Of a DNA stretch of 64,000 nucleotides, positions 1-9,774 are shown in pieces. Position numbers and translations under genes: made by a program. This DNA comes from Alteromonas aestuariivivens (GTDB lineage: Bacteria; Pseudomonadota; Gammaproteobacteria; Enterobacterales; Alteromonadaceae). The notes beneath the pieces were generated by a model, which made no database searches, was not told the DNA's origin, and was given only the letters and a program-made list of their open reading frames with translations. How positions within the stretch are numbered: the stretch's first letter is position 1; every line of letters starts with the position of its first letter. The stretch lies in NCBI RefSeq assembly GCF_003367475.1, contig NZ_QRHA01000013.1, positions 19,661 through 83,660 of the forward strand, given 5' to 3'.

Positions 1-1331
1 ATGGCCGCCGCCCCCACTTGCTCACGCATCCAGTTCTCAAGAAACGGTTTGGCGGTTTGCCACAAATCCAGCTGGGGATACAGTTGCCGCCCTAACCCCT
101 CGATGTACAACAAGGTTTTTTGCAGCAACACCAATTGCGGCTGTACCACCATATTGAAGCGACGGGCTGTGTTGAACAACTGCAGTAACACGTTTCCGAA
201 TGAAATTTCTGCCAGCGGCTTCTGGAAAATGGGCTCACACACGGTTCGAATCGCCACTTCAAATTCGTCAATATTGGTGTCACCCGGCACCCAGCCCGAG
301 TCCACATGCAACTGTGCTACCTTGCGATAATCCCGGTTAAAAAAGGCGATAAAATTCTCAGCCAGATAGCGCTTGTCATCCCGATTCAGTGTCCCGACAA
401 TGCCGAAGTCAATGGCAATGTATTGTGGGTTGTGCGGCTCATGGGTGGAAACAAAAATATTGCCCGGATGCATGTCTGCGTGAAAAAAGCTGTCTCTGAA
501 CACCTGGGTAAAAAACACTTCAACCCCGCGCTCGGCAAGCTTCTTCATGTTGGTATTCTGCGCCAGCAACGCATCAACATTAGAAATGGGAATACCGTAG
601 ATACGTTCCATTACAAGGACATTCTTGCGGCAATAATCACTGTAAATATGCGGGACGTACAGGGTTTCAGAACCTTCAAAATTGCGTCTTAGCTGAATGC
701 CGTTGGCCGATTCCCGCAGCAGGTCGAGCTCGTCGATCAGCGTTTTCTGATACTCCTTTACCACTTCTACCGGGCGCAAACGCCTGCCGTCCGGAAGCCA
801 GCGCTGCAGCACTTGGGCAAGTGTGAACATCAGTTCAAGATCTGCATCAATGGTGGCGCGTATACCCGGCCGTAGTACTTTTACAACCACATCCTGCCCG
901 CCGTCGCGAAGCCGGGCGGCATGGACCTGAGCTATGGAAGCCGAAGCCAGTGGCGCAGAATCGAAACTGCTGAACAGCTCGCTCAGCGATTGCAGGCCCA
1001 GCGCTCGCTTAATAATCTGCTTTGCCTGTTCGCGATCAAAGGGCGCTACCTTGTCCTGCAGCCTGGCCAGTTCGTTGGCAACATCCGGCGGCAGCAAATC
1101 CCGGCGGGTAGACAGCATCTGGCCAAACTTGATGAAGACCGGCCCGAGGGACTGCAGGGCCAGCGTAATGCGGGCGCCAGTGCTTTTATCCCGATGCCGG
1201 TTTCGGATCCAGAACAGACTCTTTCTCGTAGCCTTGGCATACCAAGGCAGCAGGCGGTCCGGGATCAGTTCATCGAGACCGTGCTGAAGCAACACCTTAT
1301 TGATGTGATAAAACCTGACAATGCGCATCAT
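1..1331 (-). CDS. ubiB: UbiB, ubiquinone biosynthesis accessory kinase-like ATPase (partial, C-terminus off window)
   Basis: UbiB is a membrane-associated atypical protein kinase-like (ADCK/ABC1) ATPase needed for aerobic ubiquinone synthesis. The reverse strand reads from an ATG at 1331, directly after the ubiJ stop, as [15 protein letters not shown] and stays open to the window edge, giving 443 of roughly 540 residues. Family features are visible: [11 protein letters not shown] (the KxGQ motif), [19 protein letters not shown], and [10 protein letters not shown] (the DFG-like metal site). The visible end, [13 protein letters not shown], matches the region just before the C-terminal transmembrane helices, which lie outside the window. 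It is last in ubiE-ubiJ-ubiB. Identity is very secure; only the end is missing. Confidence 0.95.
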   Translation of the reverse strand, partial: MMRIVRFYHINKVLLQHGLDELIPDRLLPWYAKATRKSLFWIRNRHRDKSTGARITLALQSLGPVFIKFGQMLSTRRDLLPPDVANELARLQDKVAPFDREQAKQIIKRALGLQSLSELFSSFDSAPLASASIAQVHAARLRDGGQDVVVKVLRPGIRATIDADLELMFTLAQVLQRWLPDGRRLRPVEVVKEYQKTLIDELDLLRESANGIQLRRNFEGSETLYVPHIYSDYCRKNVLVMERIYGIPISNVDALLAQNTNMKKLAERGVEVFFTQVFRDSFFHADMHPGNIFVSTHEPHNPQYIAIDFGIVGTLNRDDKRYLAENFIAFFNRDYRKVAQLHVDSGWVPGDTNIDEFEVAIRTVCEPIFQKPLAEISFGNVLLQLFNTARRFNMVVQPQLVLLQKTLLYIEGLGRQLYPQLDLWQTAKPFLENWMREQVGAAA

Positions 1332-1973
1332 TTATGTATTTTTTAATTGCTTTTGTAATTGTGAAAAGCGGGCATCCAGACGCTCCACGTCATCCCTTAA
1401 CCGATCCACTTCATCAGAAAAGTGCATAACCGCCAGTCGATGGGCCGCCAGTGTTTTCTCTTCCACCAAGGCGTTGCCAACTCCAGCGTTAATTCTGTCA
1501 AGTACGCCAAGCAACGATTCTTTGGCGTGTGCTGCAAGCGCAAAGGTCTGGTGCGCAACCACATCCCCCGTATAACGGGAAAGCTGCTCTTCCCAGTCGA
1601 TATCCAGACTCTGAAACAGGTTACTGGCGTGCTGGGCGATCTGCAATTCACCGTCGACCTGCAAGGCTCCCTGTTGGATCAGACGGGTCAACTGACTGGT
1701 TTGGGACAACTCTCCCAGTACGTCAAGGCGGGTTTTAATGCAGCATTCATTGCTGCCCAGCCGTGCGACGGTGGCCGAGTGCTCATGTTCCAATGCCAGC
1801 ACATCTACCTTGTCGGAAAAGGCCAATGCCAGGCCCCGACGAAAAGGCTCCAAAAACACCAGCAGCCGGTAACCATGCAACTTCGCGAGACGATCCGCCG
1901 AATCGGGGTCCAGTGCCAACAGGCGGTTGAGGCCCTGCTCGAGCGTTGCGGTTAACAGCGACTGTGCCGGCAT
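1332..1973 (-). CDS. ubiJ: UbiJ, SCP2-domain ubiquinone biosynthesis accessory protein
   Basis: UbiJ is a lipid-binding SCP2-fold accessory factor of the soluble Ubi complex, thought to present ubiquinone intermediates to the hydroxylases. The 213-residue product starts [19 protein letters not shown] and ends in a charged coiled-coil-like tail (DEVDRLRDDVERL), the usual UbiJ plan. Length and position between ubiE and ubiB match the enterobacterial and pseudomonad operon. Its ATG overlaps the ubiE stop (TAATG), and its own stop abuts the ubiB ATG, so translational coupling is likely. Assignment rests on size, composition and synteny more than on catalytic motifs, because the family has none. 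Confidence 0.92.
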   Translation of the reverse strand: MPAQSLLTATLEQGLNRLLALDPDSADRLAKLHGYRLLVFLEPFRRGLALAFSDKVDVLALEHEHSATVARLGSNECCIKTRLDVLGELSQTSQLTRLIQQGALQVDGELQIAQHASNLFQSLDIDWEEQLSRYTGDVVAHQTFALAAHAKESLLGVLDRINAGVGNALVEEKTLAAHRLAVMHFSDEVDRLRDDVERLDARFSQLQKQLKNT

Positions 1974-2764
1974 TAAAACTTAAAGCCCCGATGCAGGGCG
2001 ACAATGCCACCGGTTAGGTTGTGAAAATCGCATTGCTCAAACCCTGCGGTTTCAAACATACCTTTGAGGGTTTCCTGATCCGGGTGCATGCGGATGCTTT
2101 CCGCCAGATACTGATAACTCTCGGCATCATTAGCCACCAGCTGGCCCATTTTGGGCAGAATGTGAAAGGAGTACATATCGTACAACTTGCTCAGATGCTC
2201 CGATTGGGGTTTGGAGAATTCCAGCACCAGCAATCGCCCGCCGGGTTTAAGCACTCGGAATATGGAATTGAGTGCGTTCTGCTTTTCGGTCACATTTCTG
2301 AGGCCAAACGCCATGGTCACCAAGTCAAAGCTGTTGTCCGGAAATGGCAGCGCTTCAGCATCGGCCTGAACGTAATCCAGGTTGGAAATAAGCCCCATAT
2401 CACGCAACTTATTGCGTCCTACCGTCAGCATGGAGTGATTGATATCTGCCAGGGTAACTGAGCCTGTCGGGCCAACCAGACGGGAAAATTTGGCTGCCAG
2501 ATCGCCGGTGCCACCAGCAAGATCCAGCACTTTATGCCCGGCACGAACACCGGAACAATCGATGGTGTAACGCTTCCACAGGCGATGAATACCCATCGAC
2601 ATCAGGTCATTCATAAGGTCATATTTGGCGGCTACCGAGTCGAACACTCCGGCCACCATGGAGGCCTTTTTCGATTTTTCGACCTGCCTGAACCCGAAGT
2701 GGGTTTGATCGGCTTGATGGTTTGCCTGTGGCGAATTGTCTGAAACAACCGGGTTATCGCTCAT
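1973..2764 (-). CDS. ubiE: UbiE, ubiquinone/menaquinone C-methyltransferase
   Basis: UbiE uses SAM for the C-methylation step in ubiquinone (and, where present, menaquinone) synthesis. Of 263 residues, motif [15 protein letters not shown], is the SAM-binding loop; it is followed by [12 protein letters not shown], the [15 protein letters not shown] post-I motif, and MAFGLRNVT. The C-terminus ([12 protein letters not shown]) is typical. I chose the ATG at 2764 (MSDNPVVS) because AGGAAGG lies just upstream. The reading frame extends 15 codons further (MGTLRAIIH) without family resemblance. It is the first gene of the ubiE-ubiJ-ubiB unit. Confidence 0.95.
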   Translation of the reverse strand: MSDNPVVSDNSPQANHQADQTHFGFRQVEKSKKASMVAGVFDSVAAKYDLMNDLMSMGIHRLWKRYTIDCSGVRAGHKVLDLAGGTGDLAAKFSRLVGPTGSVTLADINHSMLTVGRNKLRDMGLISNLDYVQADAEALPFPDNSFDLVTMAFGLRNVTEKQNALNSIFRVLKPGGRLLVLEFSKPQSEHLSKLYDMYSFHILPKMGQLVANDAESYQYLAESIRMHPDQETLKGMFETAGFEQCDFHNLTGGIVALHRGFKF

Positions 2765-2830
2765 AACCTTCCTGATACGTCTGTGTATGATTGCCCGAAG
2801 TGTACCCAAAAGCGCTGGTCAGCAACAGCG

Positions 2831-3520
2831 CTAATTGGAATGGTTAGTCCCCCAGCTGTAGGCCAGGATCAGGCTTAGGTGTTGTAAAGGACGGCCACTT
2901 TGTTGCTGCCATTCGGCAAACTGAGCATTGATGGCAGCCAGGCTTCGCTTACTGGTGGGGCTGCCGCTAAACACTTCATGTTTACGCAGATAATCTTCCA
3001 CGTCCTGCGACAGCAGGAAGGTGTCAACCCCCATACTGCGCAGCATGTAAGGGCCGGTATTGCCGCCCAGCCTGGCACCGTGCTCCTTGAGGAACTGCCA
3101 CAGTTCGGTAATATTGTGCGCTTCATACGACGCCACAAACTGACCAAAGCTACCGTGCTTTTGACTCACGTCCTGGATCATCAGCGCGTTGTCCCGCACG
3201 GTCATGATCTTCTTATAGTTGCGCACTATTTTGGGGTCGGTAGCTCTCTGTTCGAGCATTTCATCCGGCATCAACAACACTTTTTCAATGTCGAAAGCAA
3301 AAAATGCAGCCTCAAAATCCGGCCACTTCTGCTCAATCACCCGCCATACAAAGCCCGACTGAAACACCTTCTTGGTCATGGCCGAGAGGAAGCGGTCATT
3401 GCTGATCGCCGCCACCTGTTGTTTGTTCAGCGGTGCGGACAGCAAACTTTCCAGCGCTGCACTGCCGCCTTTTCGTTCCGCTGCCCGCTGGTAGATGCTG
3501 TCAAAACGTTCGGCAGTCAC
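2831..3520 (-). CDS. Divergent 3-methyladenine DNA glycosylase I (Tag) family protein
   Basis: This 229-residue protein belongs to the Adenine_glyco (Tag-like) helix-hairpin-helix DNA glycosylases, which remove alkylated adenine from DNA. The recognisable core is QSGFVWRVIEQKWPDFEAAF, then FDIEKVLLM, RNYKKIMTVRDNA and LGGNTGPYMLR. It lacks the cysteine and histidine zinc ligands found at both ends of E. coli Tag, and the glutamate preceding QxG in Tag (E38) is not kept, while the tryptophan after it is. It belongs to a pseudomonad-type subgroup whose activity I cannot confirm. The start is GTG at 3520, overlapping the prlC stop (GTGA), so it is coupled to prlC. Confidence 0.75.
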   Translation of the reverse strand: MTAERFDSIYQRAAERKGGSAALESLLSAPLNKQQVAAISNDRFLSAMTKKVFQSGFVWRVIEQKWPDFEAAFFAFDIEKVLLMPDEMLEQRATDPKIVRNYKKIMTVRDNALMIQDVSQKHGSFGQFVASYEAHNITELWQFLKEHGARLGGNTGPYMLRSMGVDTFLLSQDVEDYLRKHEVFSGSPTSKRSLAAINAQFAEWQQQSGRPLQHLSLILAYSWGTNHSN

Positions 3521-5553
3521 GTGCGAATGCCGTTATGGCGCAGCAGGGCATCAACCTGGGGTTCGCGGCCACGGAAGGCCACAAACAAATCCATCGGCTC
3601 GCGGCTGCCACCCATTTCAAGTATGTTGTGGAGGAAGGAATTACCGGTATCGCGGTTGAATATACCTTCTTCCTCAAAGCGGCTGAACGCATCGGCAGAC
3701 AGCACTTCAGCCCACTTGTAGCTGTAGTAACCCGCCGCATAGCCACCCGCGAAGATGTGCCCGAAGCTGTGCTGGAAGCGGTTGAATTGTGGTGGCGTGA
3801 TAACCGCGACTTCGTCACGCACCTGGTTCAGTACCGTCTGCACATCCACACTGGCACCGTCCTGCTGATGCAACACAAAATCAAACAGGCTGAACTCCAG
3901 CTGACGCACCATTTGCATGGCAGCCTGAAAATCCCGTGCTGCCAGCATGCGCTCGAGCAACGCTTCAGGCAAAGGCTCACCGGTTTCAAAATGACCTGAA
4001 ATAAAATTCAGCGCCTCTTCCTGCCAGCACCAGTTTTCCAGGAACTGGCTGGGCAGTTCAACCGCATCCCAGGGAACCCCATTGATACCCGATACACCGG
4101 CCACCGACATTTTGGTAAGCATGTGGTGAATGCCATGGCCGAATTCGTGGAACAGAGTCACCACTTCGTCATGGGTAAACAGGGCGGGCTTATCGCCCAC
4201 CGGGGCATTGAAATTACAGGTCAGGTAAGCCACCGGCAACTGCAGGTCGGCGTTGAGGGTATGGCGGCGCACGCGGCACTCGTCCATCCACGCGCCACCG
4301 CGCTTTTTGGCCCGGGCGTACAAATCCAAGTAGAAGCTGCCACGCATCACGTCGGCGTCATCGGTAATGGTGAAGTAACGTACATCATTGTGCCAGGTAT
4401 CGATGCCGGGCTGCTCAATGATTTTCAGGCCATAGAGGCGATGTACCACTTCGAATAAACCGGACAGCACCTTGTCCTCCGGAAAATACGGCCGTAGCAT
4501 TTCATCGGAAATGGTGTATTTGGCCTGCTTAAGTTTTTCGCTGTAATAGGGAATGTCCCAGGCTTCAAGGCTTTCAACATTGTGTTCGGCTTTGGCAAAT
4601 TCGAGCACTTCCTGCAGTTCCCGCTGAGCCTGGGGGCGGGATTTGTGCGCCAGATCCCGCAAAAAAGTGACAACCTGATCGGTGGATTCGGCCATTTTGG
4701 TCGCCAGCGAGCGCTCGGCGTAATTGTCAAAATCCAGTAACCGGGCCAACTCGCTGCGCAGCGCCAGGGTTTCCTGAATGATGGCGGTGTTGTCCCATTG
4801 GCCGGCCTGGGGCCCCTGATCAGACGCACGGGTGGCATAAGCCCGGTACATTTCCTCACGCAGCGCCCGGTTGTCGGCATACAGCATAACCGGCAGGTAG
4901 GAAGGAATGTCCAGGGTGAAAAGCCAGCCCTGCAGGTCTTTGGCATGGGCCGCTTGGGCGGCAGCATCCAGTGCCGATTCCGGCAACCCGGCCAGTTCCT
5001 CTTTATCGGCCACGTGTCGGGTCCAGCCCATGGTGGCATCCATCACATTGTTGCTGAACGTGGAAGAAAGCTCACTGAGGCGCGCCTGAATTTCGGCATA
5101 ACGCTTTTTCTGCTCGGCGGGTAACGCCACACCGGAAAGGGTGAAATCACGAATGGTATTGTCGATGAGTTTTTGCTGCTGCTGTTCCAGACCTGCGTAT
5201 TCTTCGCTTTCACGTAATTGGGTGTAGGCTTTGAACAGACCTTCGTGCTGCCCCACCCAGGTACCGTACTCTGACAGCAAAGGCAGACAGGAGTCGTGTG
5301 CTTCCCGCAGCTCATCACTGCTGACGACAGAGTTCATATGTGACACCGGCGACCACATTTTGCTTAAGCGATCGTCAATTTCCTCAATGCGCATGACCAG
5401 ATTCTGGTAACTGTAGTCGCCCGACGCGACCACTTCCTCAATGGTGTTTTTACAGGCTTCAATGGCTTTTTCTATTGCCGGTTTGATGTGCTCAGGGTCG
5501 ATACCTGAAAAAATGGGCAGCCCCTCTGTGTGTTCGATTGCCGGTGTGGTCAT
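3517..5553 (-). CDS. prlC: Oligopeptidase A (PrlC), M3 zinc metallopeptidase
   Basis: PrlC is a cytoplasmic zinc oligopeptidase that clears signal peptides and short peptides. The 678-residue length matches E. coli PrlC. The M3 zinc site HEFGH lies near residue 469 (LFHEFGHGIHHML), followed by ELPSQFLENWCW, which contains the third ligand region. The N-terminus (GLPIFSGIDPEHIKPAIEKA) and C-terminal FRGREPQVDALLRHNGI are family-typical. The start is the ATG at 5553; the 168-base gap to gor is divergent. The E. coli gene is heat-shock induced, but no good sigma-32 promoter was recognised here. Confidence 0.96.
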   Translation of the reverse strand: MTTPAIEHTEGLPIFSGIDPEHIKPAIEKAIEACKNTIEEVVASGDYSYQNLVMRIEEIDDRLSKMWSPVSHMNSVVSSDELREAHDSCLPLLSEYGTWVGQHEGLFKAYTQLRESEEYAGLEQQQQKLIDNTIRDFTLSGVALPAEQKKRYAEIQARLSELSSTFSNNVMDATMGWTRHVADKEELAGLPESALDAAAQAAHAKDLQGWLFTLDIPSYLPVMLYADNRALREEMYRAYATRASDQGPQAGQWDNTAIIQETLALRSELARLLDFDNYAERSLATKMAESTDQVVTFLRDLAHKSRPQAQRELQEVLEFAKAEHNVESLEAWDIPYYSEKLKQAKYTISDEMLRPYFPEDKVLSGLFEVVHRLYGLKIIEQPGIDTWHNDVRYFTITDDADVMRGSFYLDLYARAKKRGGAWMDECRVRRHTLNADLQLPVAYLTCNFNAPVGDKPALFTHDEVVTLFHEFGHGIHHMLTKMSVAGVSGINGVPWDAVELPSQFLENWCWQEEALNFISGHFETGEPLPEALLERMLAARDFQAAMQMVRQLEFSLFDFVLHQQDGASVDVQTVLNQVRDEVAVITPPQFNRFQHSFGHIFAGGYAAGYYSYKWAEVLSADAFSRFEEEGIFNRDTGNSFLHNILEMGGSREPMDLFVAFRGREPQVDALLRHNGIRT

Positions 5554-5721
5554 TGAATTCTCACTTTGCCTTGAAGTTGGGTTTCATCTTATGCCATTTG
5601 AAATAAGGGTGCGCACACATTTTTACAAGGGCGTCCAGACAAGGTGTTGCTGCTTCCCTTTCATTTCGGCACTGAGGATTTTGTGTCAGAATACCGCCCT
5701 CACTTCCTAAGCGGGTTGGCT

Positions 5722-7071
5722 ATGAAAGAATTCGATTACATTTGCATTGGTGGTGGCAGTGGCGGTATCGCTTCTGCAAACCGCGCTGCCAAACACGGTG
5801 CCAGGGTTGCCCTGATAGAAGGCAAAGCCATTGGCGGCACCTGCGTAAACGTGGGCTGCGTGCCCAAAAAAGCCATGTGGTACGGCGCCCAGATAGCCGA
5901 AGCCATCCACAAATACGGCCCGGATTATGGTTTTGACACCACCGTCAACCAGTTCAGCTGGGCAACCCTTGTTGCCAGCCGCGAGGCCTATATCGAACGC
6001 ATTCACGGGTCCTACGACAGAGTACTGGCTGCCAATAAGATCACCTGGATAAAAGGCTTCGCCCGCTTTGTGGATGAACACGTCATTGAAGTTGACGGCG
6101 AGCGCTACACCGCTCCGCACATTACCATCGCCACCGGCGGCACGCCGCTTATTCCGGATATTCCGGGTGCAGAGCTCGGCATTGATTCCGATGGCTTCTT
6201 TGCCCTTAAGGAACAACCCCAAAACGCCGTCGTTATCGGGGCAGGCTACATCGCCGTAGAACTCGCCGGAGTGCTGCACAGCCTAGGTACCCAAACTCAC
6301 TTGGTGGTGCGCCGCCATGCGCCGCTGCGCCATTTTGACCCCATCGTGCATGAAACCCTGGTCGAAATCATCGAACAGGAAGGCCCGACGCTGCACACCC
6401 ACGCCGAAGTTAACAAGGTAGAACGGCTGTCGGCGACAGAGTTGGCGGTGTATTTGTCCAATGGTGAGACTCTCACCACGGACTGCCTGATCTGGGCGAT
6501 TGGCAGAACGCCGAATACCGGCAATCTGGGGCTGGAAAACACCTCTGTTGTGCGTAACGGGCAAGGCTATATTGAAGTGGATAAATATCAGAATACCCAT
6601 GCCAGCGGCATCTACGCTGTGGGGGATATTATTGGTAAGGCGGAACTGACCCCGGTTGCCATCAAAGCCGGACGGCTACTCAGCGAACGGCTGTTTAATG
6701 GCCAGAGCGAGGCACATATGGATTATTCCATGATCCCGACGGTGGTATTCAGCCATCCGCCCATCGGTACCATAGGGCTGACCGAACAACAGGCAAAATC
6801 CGCATATGGTGACAGTGAAGTCAGTGTATATACCTCTTCCTTCGCAGCCATGTATACCGCAGTGACCCAGCATCGCCAGGCCACCAAAATGAAACTGGTA
6901 TGTGTAGGTAAAGAACAAAGAGTGGTTGGTTTACACGGCATTGGCTTTGCCATGGACGAAATTCTGCAAGGCTTTGCCGTAGCGATCAAAATGGGCGCAA
7001 CCAAAGCGGATTTCGACAACTGTGTAGCCATCCATCCCACCAGCGGGGAAGAATTTGTGACTATGACCTGA
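5722..7071 (+). CDS. gor: Glutathione-disulfide reductase
   Basis: Gor is an FAD-dependent dimer that reduces oxidised glutathione with NADPH in the cytoplasm. At 449 residues it matches E. coli Gor (450). Visible: N-terminal FAD motif [15 protein letters not shown], redox-active disulfide [13 protein letters not shown] near residues 40-50, NADPH Rossmann motif [13 protein letters not shown], second FAD motif YAVGDI, and C-terminal HPTSGEEFV carrying the catalytic His-Glu. I chose ATG 5722 ([11 protein letters not shown]) over an upstream start at 5644, which would add 26 residues without family support. It is divergent from prlC and monocistronic. Confidence 0.96.
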   Translation: MKEFDYICIGGGSGGIASANRAAKHGARVALIEGKAIGGTCVNVGCVPKKAMWYGAQIAEAIHKYGPDYGFDTTVNQFSWATLVASREAYIERIHGSYDRVLAANKITWIKGFARFVDEHVIEVDGERYTAPHITIATGGTPLIPDIPGAELGIDSDGFFALKEQPQNAVVIGAGYIAVELAGVLHSLGTQTHLVVRRHAPLRHFDPIVHETLVEIIEQEGPTLHTHAEVNKVERLSATELAVYLSNGETLTTDCLIWAIGRTPNTGNLGLENTSVVRNGQGYIEVDKYQNTHASGIYAVGDIIGKAELTPVAIKAGRLLSERLFNGQSEAHMDYSMIPTVVFSHPPIGTIGLTEQQAKSAYGDSEVSVYTSSFAAMYTAVTQHRQATKMKLVCVGKEQRVVGLHGIGFAMDEILQGFAVAIKMGATKADFDNCVAIHPTSGEEFVTMT

Positions 7072-7273
7072 TCACGCCATGTTGGAGTTTAGACGTGGGC
7101 TTCGGAATGGCTCCGAGCCCACTTCCCACCCATCAAACCTTATTCAAACAAAGGCTATTTTTCAATAAATTAGGTGGATTGCACAATGGTGCCACCGTTT
7201 TCATTGGTGCCTTCGATGGCGTTCTCCCGATATATGACGGAATCGCTGAAAGTCACAGTGCCAGCAGGCCTAC

Positions 7274-7972
7274 CTAACAAAAGTTGTCCTCGGCCTGAGG
7301 ACGAATAACCAACTCATGAATATGGGTTTTTTCAGCCGTATCCAGCAGATTCAGAATCGCCCTAGCCACCTCACCGGCTTCCAGATACTGAGGGCGGTCG
7401 GCTTCACGAAACTCGGTGTTCACTCCCCCGGGGTATACCGAAATAAACTTAATGTTCTGACCTTTCAGTTCCTTACGCATGACCTTGGTGTAGCCATCAA
7501 GAGCAGCTTTGCTGGCGGTGTAAGCCGCAATGCCGGGGTTTGCGTACAAACAAACCGTTGACAGAACGTTGACTACAGTTCCACAGCCCCGCTGTAACAT
7601 GGAAGGCAACACAGCCTGAATGCAGGCGATGGGCGCATAGCAGTTCACCTGCATCAGCCCTTCCATCTGCTGGATTGTGGTTTCTGCTCCCGGTGCGCGC
7701 ACGTTATTCAAACCCGCGCAGTTAATCAGTACAGAAACCGGCCCATGTTGCTGCACCGCTTGCTCAACGAATTCGTCAAGAGCTTCCTGAGCAGTAAGAC
7801 AATATGCCCGGCAAAACGCTTTTTGCGGGTATTGCAACATGTCCTGCGTCTGTGCGAGTTTTTGCTCATTGCGCCCGCACAGGCTGAGAAAAACACCACG
7901 CTGTTCCGCCTGCACGGCCAGTTCACGCCCTATGCCCGACGATGCGCCGGTAATTAACAGGGGCCTTGTCAT
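7274..7972 (-). CDS. Short-chain dehydrogenase/reductase
   Basis: A classical SDR of 232 residues with the N-terminal nucleotide-binding motif TGASSGIG, a GRN segment typical of NADP(H) preference, NCAG in place of NNAG, a serine in LSTVC, and the catalytic YTASK. The substrate cannot be inferred; family members act on alcohols, sugars, steroids or keto-acyl groups. A strong ribosome-binding site (GGGAGG) precedes the ATG at 7972. It stands alone between gor (convergent) and qmcA (divergent), so there is no operon partner to suggest a pathway. Confidence 0.88.
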   Translation of the reverse strand: MTRPLLITGASSGIGRELAVQAEQRGVFLSLCGRNEQKLAQTQDMLQYPQKAFCRAYCLTAQEALDEFVEQAVQQHGPVSVLINCAGLNNVRAPGAETTIQQMEGLMQVNCYAPIACIQAVLPSMLQRGCGTVVNVLSTVCLYANPGIAAYTASKAALDGYTKVMRKELKGQNIKFISVYPGGVNTEFREADRPQYLEAGEVARAILNLLDTAEKTHIHELVIRPQAEDNFC

Positions 7973-8245
7973 GCTCTCCCTCCCTATATAGTGAATTTAT
8001 ATGTACATTATTAGCAGATTGCCGACAACAACGCGGTTAGTTCTGCTAAATCTGACAGCATCATTGATAGCCATAAAACTTACCTAAAACGCCCCCTAAA
8101 TACAGTGCAAGTTGTTGCAAATGCTGGTATTAATGGTCCGTCCACTGGTTTGATTTGTCTACTGGCGCCGATGACCACAACGGCAACTGGCTCCCAACAC
8201 AGTCAATTCAAAACCCATTGAGTGAGAATGTTCAGGAGCTTCAGA

Positions 8246-9187
8246 ATGGATTTAATTTTCGATTATTTACTCACCCCGCAAACCCTGTTTCTGGTGTTTG
8301 TGATCATTATGGTCAAGGTATCGATTAAGTTCGTACCGCAAAACCGCGCATATCTGATTGAACGATTTGGCAAGTACCAGTCCACCAAAGAAGCGGGCCT
8401 GAATTTTATCATGCCGTTTATCGACCGCGTGGCTGCCGATCGTTCACTAAAGGAGCAAGCGGTGGACGTGCCTGAGCAAAGCGCCATCACCAAGGACAAC
8501 ATTTCACTGCATGTGGATGGCGTGCTGTACTTTCGGGTGCTGGACCCCTACAAAGCCACTTATGGAGTCGACGACTATGTATTTGCCGTTACCCAACTGG
8601 CTCAGACCACCATGCGGTCAGAGCTCGGTAAAATGGAACTGGACAAAACTTTCGAAGAGCGGGATCTGCTCAACACCAATATTGTTGCGTCGATAAACGA
8701 AGCTGCCGGCCCGTGGGGCATCCAGGTTCTGCGTTACGAAATTAAGGACATTGTGCCACCCAACTCGGTAATGGAAGCGATGGAAGCGCAAATGAAGGCC
8801 GAGCGGGTTAAGCGGGCGCAGATACTGGAATCCGAAGGCGACCGGCAGGCTGCCATCAACCGCGCCGAAGGGGAAAAACAATCCGTGGTGCTGGCCGCCG
8901 AAGCGGAGAAGGAAGAACAGATCCTGAAAGCCGAAGGTGAGGCCCGGGCAATCATGGCGGTAGCAGAAGCCCAGGCCAAAGCGTTGCGCGAGGTAGGTGA
9001 CGCCGCTAACACCGAAGCTGGCCAGAAGGCGATTCAATTGGACCTGGCCACCAAGGCAATTGAAGCCAAGCGCGCGATCGCCAAGGAATCTTCGGTGGTA
9101 CTGCTGCCCGACGGCGCAACCGAAGCCAGTGCGCTGGTCGCCCAGGCCACCAGCATCATTCAGCAAATGAATAAGGGCGGCGCATGA
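8246..9187 (+). CDS. qmcA: SPFH/Band-7 membrane protein, QmcA-like
   Basis: A 313-residue SPFH (stomatin/prohibitin/flotillin/HflK) protein with one N-terminal transmembrane helix (FLVFVIIMVKVSI), the SPFH domain beginning at FVPQNRAYLIERFGKY, and a long alanine/glutamate-rich helix (ESEGDRQAAINRAEGEKQ) that forms the oligomeric cage. Such proteins modulate membrane proteases like FtsH and organise membrane microdomains. I chose ATG 8246 because AGGAGC is correctly spaced there; a GTG at 8222 would add 8 residues. The stop overlaps the NfeD-like gene (ATGA), the standard QmcA/NfeD pairing (ybbK-ybbJ in E. coli). Confidence 0.93.
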   Translation: MDLIFDYLLTPQTLFLVFVIIMVKVSIKFVPQNRAYLIERFGKYQSTKEAGLNFIMPFIDRVAADRSLKEQAVDVPEQSAITKDNISLHVDGVLYFRVLDPYKATYGVDDYVFAVTQLAQTTMRSELGKMELDKTFEERDLLNTNIVASINEAAGPWGIQVLRYEIKDIVPPNSVMEAMEAQMKAERVKRAQILESEGDRQAAINRAEGEKQSVVLAAEAEKEEQILKAEGEARAIMAVAEAQAKALREVGDAANTEAGQKAIQLDLATKAIEAKRAIAKESSVVLLPDGATEASALVAQATSIIQQMNKGGA

Positions 9188-9642
9188 ACTGGTTAAACGA
9201 GCACCTGGTGCAATTCCTGGCTGTCAGCGGACTGGCGTTGCTGGCGATAGAAGTGTGGGTGCTGGGTTTTGCGACTTTTTTCCTGTTCTTCATTGGTATT
9301 GGATTACTCATTACGTCCGGGTTGATTCACCAGGCACTGATCCCAGCCAGCGTCCTCTCTGCGGTTATGAGCACGTCCCTCATTACCGTTTTGTCAGCGC
9401 TAATACTTTGGAAACCGCTGAACACAATGCAAAATCGGGTCGAGAAAAAACCGGTTACCAGCGACATGGTTGGTCACAGCTTTGTGCTTGATGCCGCGGT
9501 TTCTCCACAACACCCGGGCAGTTACCGTTATTCAGGCATAGAGTGGAAACTTCACAGTAACAGCGCGCTCCCCAAAGGCACCCGGGTAAAGGTAATCGAA
9601 GTTCAGGTAGGGGTGTTTGTAATTGCGGCTCAGGATAGCTAG
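9184..9642 (+). CDS. NfeD-like OB-fold membrane protein (YbbJ type)
   Basis: A 152-residue short NfeD-family protein without the serine-protease half. It has two hydrophobic stretches (FLAVSGLALLAIEVWVLG and FFLFFIGIGLLI), a third around LITVLSALILW, and a C-terminal OB-fold ending KGTRVKVIEVQVGVFVIA. It is the usual partner of the SPFH protein encoded immediately upstream; the genes overlap by 4 bases (ATGA), implying one transcript and coupled translation. The proposed role is assisting SPFH-based membrane organisation; the biochemical function of the family is unresolved. Confidence 0.88.
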   Translation: MNWLNEHLVQFLAVSGLALLAIEVWVLGFATFFLFFIGIGLLITSGLIHQALIPASVLSAVMSTSLITVLSALILWKPLNTMQNRVEKKPVTSDMVGHSFVLDAAVSPQHPGSYRYSGIEWKLHSNSALPKGTRVKVIEVQVGVFVIAAQDS

Positions 9643-9774
9643 TATCGCCACCACCTCCTGCTTTCAGAATTTACTGGCCCGTTGGCAGAGCGGGCCATGC
9701 TACTTATCAACGTTCACCTCCACAAAAAATTAATATAGTATTACATAATCTCTCTAAGCTGCGGAATCCTCCTC

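Noticed and set aside
1422..1955. 177-aa plus-strand ORF
   Set aside because: Antisense to ubiJ, which is supported by operon overlap; the product resembles no family.
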